From Fagopyrum homotropicum (taxonomy: Eukaryota; Streptophyta; Magnoliopsida; Caryophyllales; Polygonaceae): a stretch of 64,000 nt of DNA. Within the stretch, counting starts at the first letter, position 1. Every line of letters begins with the position of its first letter. The stretch covers positions 102,919,994 to 102,983,993 of the forward strand of contig BSWB01000005.1 of NCBI GenBank assembly GCA_033239125.1. Direction: 5' to 3'. Below, piece by piece: positions 46,377 through 55,920 of the stretch. Under the pieces are notes generated by a model. That model was not told the DNA's origin. It searched no databases and saw only the letters and a list, made by a program, of their open reading frames with translations. The translations under genes were made by a program, and so were the position numbers.

Positions 46377-47785
46377 ATGGCTCCAAGAAGTAAGAAAACT
46401 GCTCATCGCCAAGCTTCGACATTCAAGAAGAAATTTGCTCACATTTCCTCAGCTACAAAAGATGAGCAATTTTCTGATATAGAGATTTCACCGCATACTG
46501 GCCTTCCGACGTCTTGTTTCGTTAACTTTCAAACTACAGGATTTTGGCTTGATGGGTTTCACAATCGCCCTCTCTGTAAGTGTGACATGGTGGATATTGA
46601 GTTTTTGGAAACTCTTCAGATTCCCTGCATTTCAAAGCTTAAAAGCTCCACAATACGGAAGATCTTAAACCTTGGAGATTCTACATTCCCAAGACTCACA
46701 CGATTGTTCTATGTCAACCTCGTCACAAAACGGGAAAAGGGGATTCTCACCCTTGAAACATCTGTTAAAGGTACTCCAATTCTTCTCACTCCCACTATTT
46801 TATGTGAGATTTTAGGAATTCCTATAGATCTTTCACTCACACACCCCTCCCGTTCAGACTGTGTTCGTCTTGCCAAAGAAAAATTTATGGTTTCTAACTC
46901 CACATCCCGTAAATTCATTCACACTTCCCTAACCCTAGATGCTAAAATCGTATTTACCATTTTTGTTAGATGTGTTATCCCTCAGGAAAATTCAAGAGAA
47001 TTGTTGATAGATCAATCTTTGGAATTGATTCATCTGATTATGTATGGATTTGATATTGATGTGCCTAACCTTATCCTTAATCATATGGTCCATATTGTCA
47101 ACTCCAACGAGCTATCCCTTTGTCTTATGGAAACCTACTGCCCAAGATATTTGATCATTTTTCTATTGACACATCTACTAAATATCGACAATTGACCTCT
47201 CGCAAAATTGATGAATCATGCTTGGAAAGATTAGGGATAGAGAAAACTCTTGAAGGAGTTTGGACATTCAAGGGAAAAGGGGCTATTCCAACCCCTTCCC
47301 CAGCAGCTCCATAAGCTTCTTCTGTTCTAGAAATCAGGTTAGGTGGATGTGAGAAGGAATTGGGTTCTCTAAATCGTGAACTCTCTGATTTTCAGTTTGA
47401 CACAATACGGAGAATGGATACAAATCATGAGATACTGTCTATTATGCATGCCAAGATAAATGAAATGTATCTTATGAATGCTCTCACTCTCACCACCATG
47501 GGAAGAATATTACCTATGTTTGAAGATGCAGCTCAACACACCCAGGAAAATGTGGAAAATGTCCTAATGAACTGTAAACGAAGAGTACAAAACAAGTTCA
47601 TTCTCTATCCTACTCATGTTGAGCCAACCATTCTTACGGTAGAAGAATATGAAGTTGTTAAAGAACGAAGAGATGAAGAGAAGAGACGACGCTTGACAGC
47701 TGAAATGGATGATAGAAGTCACACGATTGCTCCTTCCAGGGCACGAAGGCAGTTTTATGAGGATGATCAAGACCGAAGCATATGA
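46377..47785 (+). pseudogene. Sirevirus accessory (env-like) ORF with plant-TE domain, frameshifted
   Basis: From ATG 46377 the frame stays open to 47195, but homology moves to another frame near 47125 (SYGNLLPKIFDHFSIDTSTK) and continues past a TAA at 47312 to 47785. The core (VDIEFLETLQIP ... LTRLFYVNLV ... GTPILLTPTILCEILGIPID) matches what I know as the 'putative plant transposon protein' domain, found downstream of pol in Sireviruses. The C-terminal part (47330-47785) is charged and coiled-coil-like (RRDEEKRRRLTAEMDD). No signal peptide or convincing transmembrane anchor is seen, so a true envelope role is doubtful. The fold pattern resembles the Athila accessory ORF at 53650-55065. Function unknown. 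Confidence 0.65.
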
Positions 47786-47853
47786 TGTTTGTGGGCCTTC
47801 TATTTTAAACATCCTTCTGTGATTTTTGGAAATACTCTTTTTGGGTCTGAAAT

Positions 47854-50526
47854 TGTAATATCCGAAAATTTTACTTCCATTTTAATATCCGAGTCAAATC
47901 GGAATTCGACTCGTGATCGTTTATATGCTACCTAGGATTTTATACGGACACAAATTGGTATCATTTTATGTAAGCCTAACTCACATAAAATGATGGATTT
48001 CCAAACCCTAATTCTTACAACTACTAGGTCATGTCTTGGGACAAGATCATGACAAGTTTTGACAAAGTCATGGACAAGGCCATGCTAGTGTAGCCCACAA
48101 TTTTGTTGCTTTGCTTCAGCTTACATCGGACGCTCCCACTCAACCCAACAAGATACACTTCCAGCTTTTAAAACATGTGGGTCGGGTCACCACGTATCTT
48201 CTTTCCTTATGTAGTCCGGATTCCACGCCGCCGTTACGTGCCGATCTTCCCTCTTCAGCATCATCGAGCCTAGAATTTTGACGCTACAATGGGCATTCTT
48301 TGTACACGACCTATCTCTCCTTCACAAACCGGCATCCTCTCAGACTTCTCAACATCGATTCAGTCGGACTTCACGGCAACACAACCTACAGTCGGCCTTC
48401 TCGACAGAACCAAGGATGCCGCCCAGTGATCTCCTGCACGAGTTGTCGACCAAGTAACCAGCTTCACCTTGCATCTTCGCTTCCTTCAACTCGGGTTCTA
48501 AAAACTTCTCCTTGGTTTACTGTGCGCGAGCACGTAGGGTAGATTGTCCTCTACGACCCCAGTCACGCTCGAGTACCCCCTGTGCAAGAGCCTCAAACCT
48601 AGCCACTCATTTCTCCCCGCAGGTGAGTACATCTCTGCTCCTTGGAACTCATCTGTTTCAGCCGACTCAGCTTGTCGAGTCTTACCTCCGTCCCATATGT
48701 CTCTATGATAGGGAAATAGTCTATCTCTGTGGGACTCTTGAACCGGGTGAAACAGGAGAGCCTCCTCCGAATCTGACCCGTCGCTACTGCAAGAGGTAAG
48801 CCTCCCTCATCCTTCCAGTTTAGCCTTTTCTTTCTTGAGAATAAGTATATAAGTGTATGCTTAGGGGTAAGGGTAAGTGTTTCTTGTGTGTTGATGTGTG
48901 AGAGAGTAAATCCAAGGAAGAGGTGTAGCAGTAAAGCTTTGTTAATGCCCTCTTGAAATGTTAAAATCATGAATACTAGACTACAAGAGAAGTAGATTAG
49001 GCTGCCACAGAAAAACCGAAGTGAAGACTTCCTTTTTAAAATTCAGATTTTAAGTTTAGAAACTGACCATCTTGTAGATCAATGTTAAGGAGTTAGGTTG
49101 AATATCCACCGTTGAATTTTTAATAGGTAATAGGTGGATATATGTAGTTTGATGTGTCAAAATTTGAGAAGAAAGGAACGATCTTATTAGAAGTTATAAG
49201 GTCCCAAAGTAGAGTAGTTGAGCTGTTTTTCCAGCAGTGAAAATTTGGCTAAGTATAGAAAATTCTAAGTGTTGTAACCAACTTTAGAGATTTTGTAGAA
49301 GTGATGGTTGAACAGTTTAAAAAAATTCTTGCTCCTATGAGTAGATTGGATAACATAGATGATCTAGAGAATTATTTCGGAATTTTTATAGATTTATTCG
49401 AATTTCATATTTGAAGCCAAAGATGGACCTTAATGACTTTTCGGGAAATAGGAAAAGGTGTAGTTTTTCTAGTTTAAACCAAACTCATCCTTGAGAGTTA
49501 GAATATAGCATTTTAGTCTCAAATAAGAGTTTAAGCATAAATTATGAATTTTTAGAAGTTTCGGGACCAAGGGTAAAATAGTCATTTTACCATAAATTAG
49601 TATTGTAATCAATTCTATTCTAATAAGATCTTCTTTCTTAGAAGTCTTAGACTTCTAATTACCTAGAGAGCGTGCTGACGCACTTGCCTCCTTTGACATG
49701 CCACTGTATTCCTACAGTTACAGATCGATTTGCGAATTAGAGAGTCGAGATCTGTTTTAGGTAAGTCCTTTGGGCTTACTTAACTAGCTGTCACATATGA
49801 GTGTGAATGATGATAGTGGTGTTTGAATGATGTGTGTACTATTGTATTTCATAGTAATCATCGACCGACTTACCTATTTGGCCTAAGAGTAATGGACGGT
49901 AGCATTCTGCTCAGTTAGCCCGAGGGTGTTGAGGGTTTCTTTCGGGACTAGTCCATCCTTGGTTTGTGGGGAAGCCACCGGTGGAGGTGTGCCAAACCAT
50001 CACTAGTTGGATAAGGAACGGAGGCGGGAAATCTAACGTGTTACAACTTTTAAAACAGGATGAAGTGAATCACATAAGTTGTCAGATAATAACCGGATTG
50101 TGTGCCAACATGTTGAGTGTTTATATTCTTCTTCTGTGTATTTGTGGTATTTATCTTTCTACTTATATTTGATTAGTTAGCTAACTGTTTATCGTTGTTT
50201 AGACTTGCCACAGGTTAGAGTAGATGCCGAGTGATCCGGATGGTAGTGGACAGCCGGGGTGTCGTATTCCTTATGATGGGGTGCAGTTTCTTTTGTTAGT
50301 CTTTCAGTTATGACTGTTTTTTTTTTCTCAAATTGTGAGAATTTGTCATTTCTGGCTGTCAGTTTTCTGGTCACATTCATTGTTTTGTTAAAACCTACTT
50401 TATGATTTATGAGTTTTCTTATCTGTGCCTTGTTGTAAGATCTAGTTAAGTTGATGTCAAACTAAGGTCGGGACCCACTGTGAGGTCCTAATCAGTAACT
50501 TCCCGAGTTGTGAAACTTGGGGTGTT
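47854..50526 (+). repeat. Diverged Tekay-like LTR, 3' end lost at an Athila-A junction
   Basis: Starts TGTAATATCCGAAAATTTTA and ends ...AACTTGGGGTGTT, missing only the last ACA, where an Athila-A LTR begins. The same landmarks occur in the same order as in the LTR at 8298-10771: U3 stem-loop (47960-47994), GC-rich middle, ACAGATC...GGTAAGTCC, CACAGGTTAGAG, GGTCGGGACCCACTGTGAGG. Length is similar (2673 vs 2474 bp), but substitutions are many, so this is an older or distinct subfamily. No internal region follows, so it may be a solo LTR. ORFs within it are not genes. Confidence 0.8.
47960..47994. promoter_or_regulatory. U3 stem-loop in the diverged LTR
   Basis: ATCATTTTATGT and ACATAAAATGAT form a 12-bp perfect stem around an 11-base loop, about 105 bp from the LTR start. 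This is the same relative position and stem core as in the Tekay array LTRs. Confidence 0.8.
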
Positions 50527-52193
50527 TGTTCGCCCGAAAACGTGCGTGCAAACAAGATTTATATTTATAAAACTGAAATAAAAGCAAGTGAACCCGCAGT
50601 GTACGGATCAGCGTAGATTAGCAAGTATTCCAGAGTATCGAACTCAGGGATTTGGTGAGTCAAATTTCAGTCTCAAGAAATCAAGTAAGTAAAAGTGTAA
50701 AGCTTTGCAAATATTGGGGAAAACAGCAACCCTAAAGATCCGGATATCAAATTGTGGGAATCGATTCAAGATATTCTATAAGTATAAGGACAGAGTCGAG
50801 AATTGCAAAGGTATATAAAAGCAAGGTAATGAACGGTGAAGTTCCAAAACCTTATATGTCTAACCCAAAAGACTCTCTATAAAGGTTGTTGAGGCTGCAG
50901 TATAGAAAGGATCTAAGAACAATAATTAAACTCAAATACCCCAGCCCAAACCCAAAGGATCAAGATAAACTCAAACGGTTAAGGTTGTGACACTCGAAAC
51001 CGAAATAGAGGATGTTGAGTCTCACTACTACCTAGGAAAGGCAAGCCAAAGCTAGGTTAAAGCAAATCTTTAACTTTGGATTAAAACAAAAGCAAGGGTC
51101 GTAGATCAGGTAAAATTACGGGTAGTTCTTGAGGTTCCACGGCCGTGGAACTCAAGAATAGGCCGTGATTTAGGTTCGTCAACGAGTTTCTCACACTCTC
51201 AGGGTCCAATCTGTTTACGATCGATCTATCATCATCTAACCCACAACTATCAACCCTTCACCTTAGAATTGCTAAAGAGTTTTAGCCAACAATCATTGTC
51301 ATTGATTCAATATTCAATTTAGAAAGAAAGAAATATGAAACCCTCGAAAACTCAATAAAAACTTAAGATCAATGTCAAATCCAAATAACAAAGCAATATG
51401 TTCAAATGAATTCAGAATATGGAATAAGAATCCTCACTATAATCTCAGGTAAACAACGGAAAACGGTTGTCAATCGTTTCTGAAATCAAAACCTAAGAAA
51501 TCAGCAAACTTCCGCCGCAAATAAGCTCGATCTTCAATCTTGGCCGTCGGCTTCGAAACTCTAAGCGGCGTCCAAAACAACCCTAAGCGAGGATAAGCAC
51601 GGGATAAGCGCGGATCCCGAAAACTCCTTTCTCTAGCCCATTAACTTTGATGACGTGACAAGTATGATACGTCATAATATTTGCCAAGATCACGGTCATG
51701 TAGAACTTTCCACGGCCGTAATTTAGAGCGTGGAACTAGATTACGGTGCCATATAATTTCCACGGCCGTGGTTTAGACCGTGTAACTCTCTGGAGTGCTT
51801 CAAACTTTCTTCCACGTTCATGATGCCAAATCCACGGCCGTGGATTAGAGCGTGGACTTCAAATTTCCTTCTCCACGGCCGTAATTCAGGGCGTGGACTT
51901 GCTTTTCCTCTTTCTTTGCCTTTGTTTCGTGCAACCCTTATCCATGCTCTTCCTTAGCCTCACTAATGCATCTCCTTGTCCTCAAACATGATCAAATACT
52001 CCTTCTTTTCCATCATTTGCTCCGATTCAAGCTCTTATTCACCTATAAACAAAACAAAGCTAGTGTAGATCTCTATATCGACAAAATAGGTGAACAAGCT
52101 CATAATTGCTTCAAAACTATATCCATGTACACAATAATGAGGGAAAAACAACTAAAACAAGTGCCTAAAATATCGTCATATTTCATGCTAACA
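50527..52193 (-). repeat. Athila-A 3' LTR (1667 bp)
   Basis: On the plus strand it runs TGTTCGCCCGAAAA ... CATGCTAACA, giving TG...CA ends. On minus it starts TGTTAGCATGAAATATGACG, immediately preceded by the polypurine-like AAGTATGGGGCATTT (52211-52194). Three perfect CCACGGCCGTGG sites (51137, 51760, 51832) and at least three variants occur. Confidence 0.9.
51115..51900. repeat. Athila-A palindrome clusters in the 3' LTR
   Basis: Perfect CCACGGCCGTGG at 51137-51148, 51760-51771 and 51832-51843. CCACGGCCGTA at about 51710 and 51872. A CGTGG half-site usually follows 5-10 bp after each palindrome. Confidence 0.9.
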
Positions 52194-53649
52194 AAATGCC
52201 CCATACTTGTCACCAAACAAGGTTTTCAAAAGCTTAGAACACAAGTTAAAATGAAATATGAATGCAATTTCAAAACAAAACAATTTCTTTGACAAATGTG
52301 CTTCCAGTCAATAGATCATCCTCATAACTTGCTTCATTCCTTCTTGAAAACATTCATTCACATAAACCAAAGAATGTAGAGCAAAGAAACATCATAAATT
52401 GCCTAAACTTTAAGACAAACATCATAACCTTCAAGCATTGTCAAAATCAAGCATGTGAAACTTCAATTTAGATCACAAAGTCAAATAACACTCTTTTGAT
52501 CTTAAGGACTTTCAAGTAAGGTCGAGAATGCAGAAAGGAGGGAAACTTGTAAGGGATGTGGTGCATGAATCCGGGAAAAGGTATACCGTAACTCTTTTTC
52601 TTTTTGTTTTACTTACAACACCCATCAACTTAGAGCTTTGCTCTTTTCTTTTTCACATTATTTTTCGACTTTACTTTTTGAAATATGGACAGCGGTGCAC
52701 AAAAACCGAAGCCTAGGAGATTGACGTTTCTCAATTTTCGAGATGCCTCAAACCCTTGATGCACATACCATAATCCGTTAGGAATATCGCTCAATCCGAC
52801 TTTGGCAAGACACAAACACCCGGCTATGTGAATGGTGCTGAGTTACTTATCGTCATGATTGACTTCCCCAAACCTATAATTTCTATTCTTTGAATGCAAA
52901 CAATTTCTTTCATGGCCCTCCCACATCAAGCGTGCCAAAACTCAACTCCTCCTAGTTCCCGGATAGGTAAGAGAGGCAATTATTTCATTGAGGGGCTAAA
53001 TGATCAAAAAAAGAAGTAAGAAAATCGAAGTGCCTTAATCATTTCATAAAGAAGTATAAGAACTTATATTGTGATTTCAACCTTCGTTTCTCAATATGAT
53101 TTTGATAAAACTCTTCACATTATGAAACTTGCAAGAAAGGATAAACAACACACTTAATTTCTTTTCAATTCATTGTTCAATTTAAGCATACAATTGTCAT
53201 CAAAAACTCATTCCGCAAGTGAGAATTATCATAGGAATCATCCTTAATCTTAGAAGCACAAAAACTTTTAAAACATTTTTCAAAATTTTATGGGTTTTTC
53301 AAAGCTTTTTCATGCAATGCAATAATGAAAACGTGTGACTATAAAATGAAACATGCAAGTGTTCATGGATTAAGCAAGCAAACATAGTAGAGTTATTACA
53401 AACATAGTCACACCCCACCCCATACTTGAAAAATACATTGTCCTCAATGTTCAAAAGAAAAATAAAGACAAGAAAAGAAAATAAAGAAACTCACTAGATG
53501 GTGGTGGGGCGGCTCAAACCGGCAATCATCTCATGTCATCACTAGGAAGGTGGTGGAGGGAATGGATGGAATTCGGAGCTGTAGTTCCGCCCAAACTGCT
53601 GGCGGTAAATGTCTCTCATCATATCATCATGCTCCTGGCTCCGTGTGTC
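52194..53649 (-). other. Athila-A 3' non-coding region with a conserved block
   Basis: No ORF. The block at about 52800-53000 is strongly similar to Athila-B at 63790-64000 (shared CACATAGCCGGGTGTTTGTG, GGGAAGTCAATCATGA, CTTACCTATCCGGGAA, TTAGCCCCTCA). A PPT-like CAAGTATGGGG occurs both next to the LTR (about 52210) and again near 53420 by the ORF-1 end. Confidence 0.7.
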
Positions 53650-55065
53650 CTATGTCTCCTGGCGGATCTCTAGGTCTCCCACTCTCCTGGGTAGATCGGT
53701 GGCCCACGCCGGTAGCTGCTCATACCAAGCTGGTGGCTGTCCGTACCATGATGGTGCGTCCTGAGGAGTCGGTGCCGCCGGTGCATGCTCGTACCATGGA
53801 AGAGGAGCTCCCATCCATGATGGCTGCTCTCCATACCAAGCTGGAGGGGCATCCATCCAAGTCGGCCTCTCACTCACGCTAGCCCGGCGAGAGGAAGAGG
53901 AACCGGAAGGTCTAGAAGGGCGGGGAGAATGTCTAGGTGCGTCCGGGAAGGTGTCTGTCTGATCCGGAAATGTACCAAAGTCGTGCTCATCACTTCCTCC
54001 CTCATGATCATCACCTCCTCCCATCTCCTCATCAACACCCGCAGCTGGGACCTCATCCGGCACATAAGGAGGGGCTACTAGTCTATTCGCATGCATAGCT
54101 GCGAATGTCGCCTTCCAATTATGGTGTCCGGCCATAATGGAGTACTCGGGAAGCCATGGGATACCTCTACCATCTCTCTCCTCCCATGGCATGGTTGCTG
54201 TAGGTGGAGCTTGGTGGCGGGGAAAGATAAGACCTCTAGTCATGAGACTATTGAGACCCAAGGGTCTCGCCGCTATCCTAGTGCAAGCGGAATAGTCTAT
54301 CCCGAGCTGCGTGGCTATGTGGGTAACTATGCCTCCATATCCTATGTTCCTGGCCCTCTTGCTTTTCAGTTTGCTAATGGTGGAGGCTAGGAGAGTGGCA
54401 CAATTGGCGGATATACCGGTAAGCATGCAATAGAGGAGGAAAAACTCATCGGTCTTGATCTTTTGTGGGGTCTCGGTCCTAGGGAAGAGACACTCGGAAA
54501 GAACCCTATGAGCTATCTTTAAGGCTAGATGGTAAATGAGCTTAGCCTTGGTGTCGGCCGGTTGCCAACGATCCTTACTAGCATATATCATAGCAATATC
54601 CTCCCAAAAGTCCTTAGCGTATACTCCGCTAGGAAACCTCCCATTGAAACTCTCATGGAACCCAAAGAAGGCTCCAAACAGAATAATGGAGAACTCATAA
54701 TCTTGCTCCATTAGCCTAAAAGAAACGGTTCGGTTGATGTGGTTATGCTCGAAGGAGGTGACAAACTCCTTAGTTATCTCCTCATAGGCATCCGCTCTAA
54801 TAGCGGAGAAAACAATCAATCTGACTCTATCTAAGAGCCAAGTCAAATCATTCACAATGTTTAGAGATTCAAGCTTCTCTAAGAGAAGGTATCGAGGACC
54901 TATAACCGGCCTCTTCTCGATCCTCTCTAAGGCATAAAGGTGATCCTCATGGATGGTTGGGATTCTAGGAGGTGGTGGTGATGGTGGTTGGTTAGGAGGG
55001 GGTTGGGAAGAGGAGGAACTATCATCCTTTCTCTTCTTATTCCTGCTAGATTTTCTCCTAAACAT
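53650..55065 (-). CDS. ATHILA ORF-1 family accessory protein (471 aa), intact
   Basis: Uninterrupted ORF downstream of pol. The basic N-terminus (FRRKSSRNKKRKDD) looks like a nuclear-localisation signal and is followed by a P-rich stretch (PPPNQPPSPPPPRIP). The globular core (about residues 45-310) has the ATHILA ORF-1 pattern: EKLESLNIVNDLTWLLD, YEEITKEFVTSFE, EFSIILFGAFFGF, HLALKIAHRVLSECLFPR, DEFFLLYCMLTGISANCA, GYGGIVTHIATQLGIDYSA. The tail is acidic (GVDEEMGGGDDHEGG), then S/R-rich, then has repeated W-Y units (PPAWYGEQPSWM, PSWYGQPPAWYEQLPAW). No signal peptide or transmembrane segment, so it is unlikely to be a membrane envelope protein. Function in Athila is not established; I suggest a nuclear nucleic-acid-associated role as inference only. 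Confidence 0.85.
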   Translation of the reverse strand: MFRRKSSRNKKRKDDSSSSSQPPPNQPPSPPPPRIPTIHEDHLYALERIEKRPVIGPRYLLLEKLESLNIVNDLTWLLDRVRLIVFSAIRADAYEEITKEFVTSFEHNHINRTVSFRLMEQDYEFSIILFGAFFGFHESFNGRFPSGVYAKDFWEDIAMIYASKDRWQPADTKAKLIYHLALKIAHRVLSECLFPRTETPQKIKTDEFFLLYCMLTGISANCATLLASTISKLKSKRARNIGYGGIVTHIATQLGIDYSACTRIAARPLGLNSLMTRGLIFPRHQAPPTATMPWEERDGRGIPWLPEYSIMAGHHNWKATFAAMHANRLVAPPYVPDEVPAAGVDEEMGGGDDHEGGSDEHDFGTFPDQTDTFPDAPRHSPRPSRPSGSSSSRRASVSERPTWMDAPPAWYGEQPSWMGAPLPWYEHAPAAPTPQDAPSWYGQPPAWYEQLPAWATDLPRRVGDLEIRQET

Positions 55066-55107
55066 TTTTTCTCTCGACAGTAAGAATCACGACTTGTTCT
55101 TGCTTTT

Positions 55108-55685
55108 CCACGGCCGTGGAACCTACAGGGACCGTGGTTTCTCTTTGTTTTACTCAAATCTCAACAAATTCACACCAAACTCAGAAATCACAGTCCTAGA
55201 CTAATTCCAATTCCAATTCCAATTCCAATCAGTTCTCCTAAATTCTTGCGAAGAAATTGAACCGAATTGACAAAGTGAAGAAAAGGGAGAAAAACCTAGG
55301 TTTTGGATCTTTCAAATCCAAATTCCTTCTGCTGAGTGGATTGTTCACTTGATTCGTTGCCTGAATCTTGTAGAGGATTGAAAATGCTTCACGTTAGGCC
55401 AAAGAATTGCTTGAATCGGACTTCAAACGAAGAGTTGCGAGTTGAGGAAGATTTTCGGCTTTTTTGGGCGTGGAATGGGGCGTGGAATTGGGGTTTTGTG
55501 GTGTTTTTGTGAAGGAAGGTGGTTTATGTAGTTCCCTTAATTTTTTGGAAAATCACGGTCACTCGGGGGTTTCCATGGCCGTGGAAATGTACGGACCCGT
55601 GGTTTTGCTTGTTTTTTCTCAGATTTTGGGAAATTACGGTCACTGTAGCCTCCACGGTCGTGGTTTAGGGCGTGGAACTCTCTGT
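55108..55685. repeat. Athila-A palindromes upstream of ORF-1
   Basis: Perfect copy 55108-55119, then GGACCGTGG. Further variants at 55550-55600 (CACGGTCA, CCATGGCCGTGG) and 55650-55678 (CCACGGTCGTGG then GGGCGTGG). They sit in the putative leader of ORF-1, on both sides of its likely promoter or splice region. Confidence 0.85.
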
Positions 55686-55862
55686 TTTGTGCCAAAATCC
55701 AAGTTTCGTCAATTCCTTCCAACTTTTTCTTCCTTTCCTTGCCCATTCTTTATTCCTACATCCAAAAACATGACATACCGGGAGGTATCAAGGGGGAAAC
55801 AAAAGAAAAAACAACTAAACTAAGCTAAACTAAGAAACAAAAATACAACGAAAGTGCAATAC

Positions 55863-55880
55863 CTTGGGTTTCCTCCCAAG
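55863..55880 (-). promoter_or_regulatory. Conserved CTTGGG-CCCAAG hairpin after integrase (Athila-A)
   Basis: On minus, AAGCGCTTCTTGGGAGGAAA then CCCAAGGTATTGC lies between the integrase stop and ORF-1. The 6-bp stem with a 6-base loop and about 20 flanking bases recur at the same place in Athila-B (62903-62937, loop AGGCAA). Confidence 0.75.
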
Positions 55881-55920
55881 AAGCGCTTCTTTTAGGTCCG
55901 TAGCTAGACCGTACCTGAGT

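Larger units (their letters stand above)
37882..47853 (+). mobile_element. Sirevirus-type Ty1/copia element, degraded, lacking its 3' LTR
   Basis: Order: 5' LTR (37882-40840, split by a solo LTR), PBS, gag, zinc finger, protease, integrase, RT, RNase H, polypurine-rich motif (45931-45937), then an accessory env-like ORF. A long gag and an extra ORF downstream of pol are hallmarks of Sireviruses. The 3' end is cut by a Tekay-like LTR at 47854, and no 3' LTR was recognised in the window. Many stops and frameshifts make it inactive. Confidence 0.8.

Noticed and set aside
46377..47785. True viral envelope glycoprotein
   Set aside because: No signal peptide, transmembrane anchor or cysteine-rich ectodomain; the 'env-like' label is positional only.
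48300..48970. ORFs in the diverged Tekay-like LTR
   Set aside because: They lie in the GC-rich middle of an LTR, correspond to no known domain and are not conserved in the related LTR.
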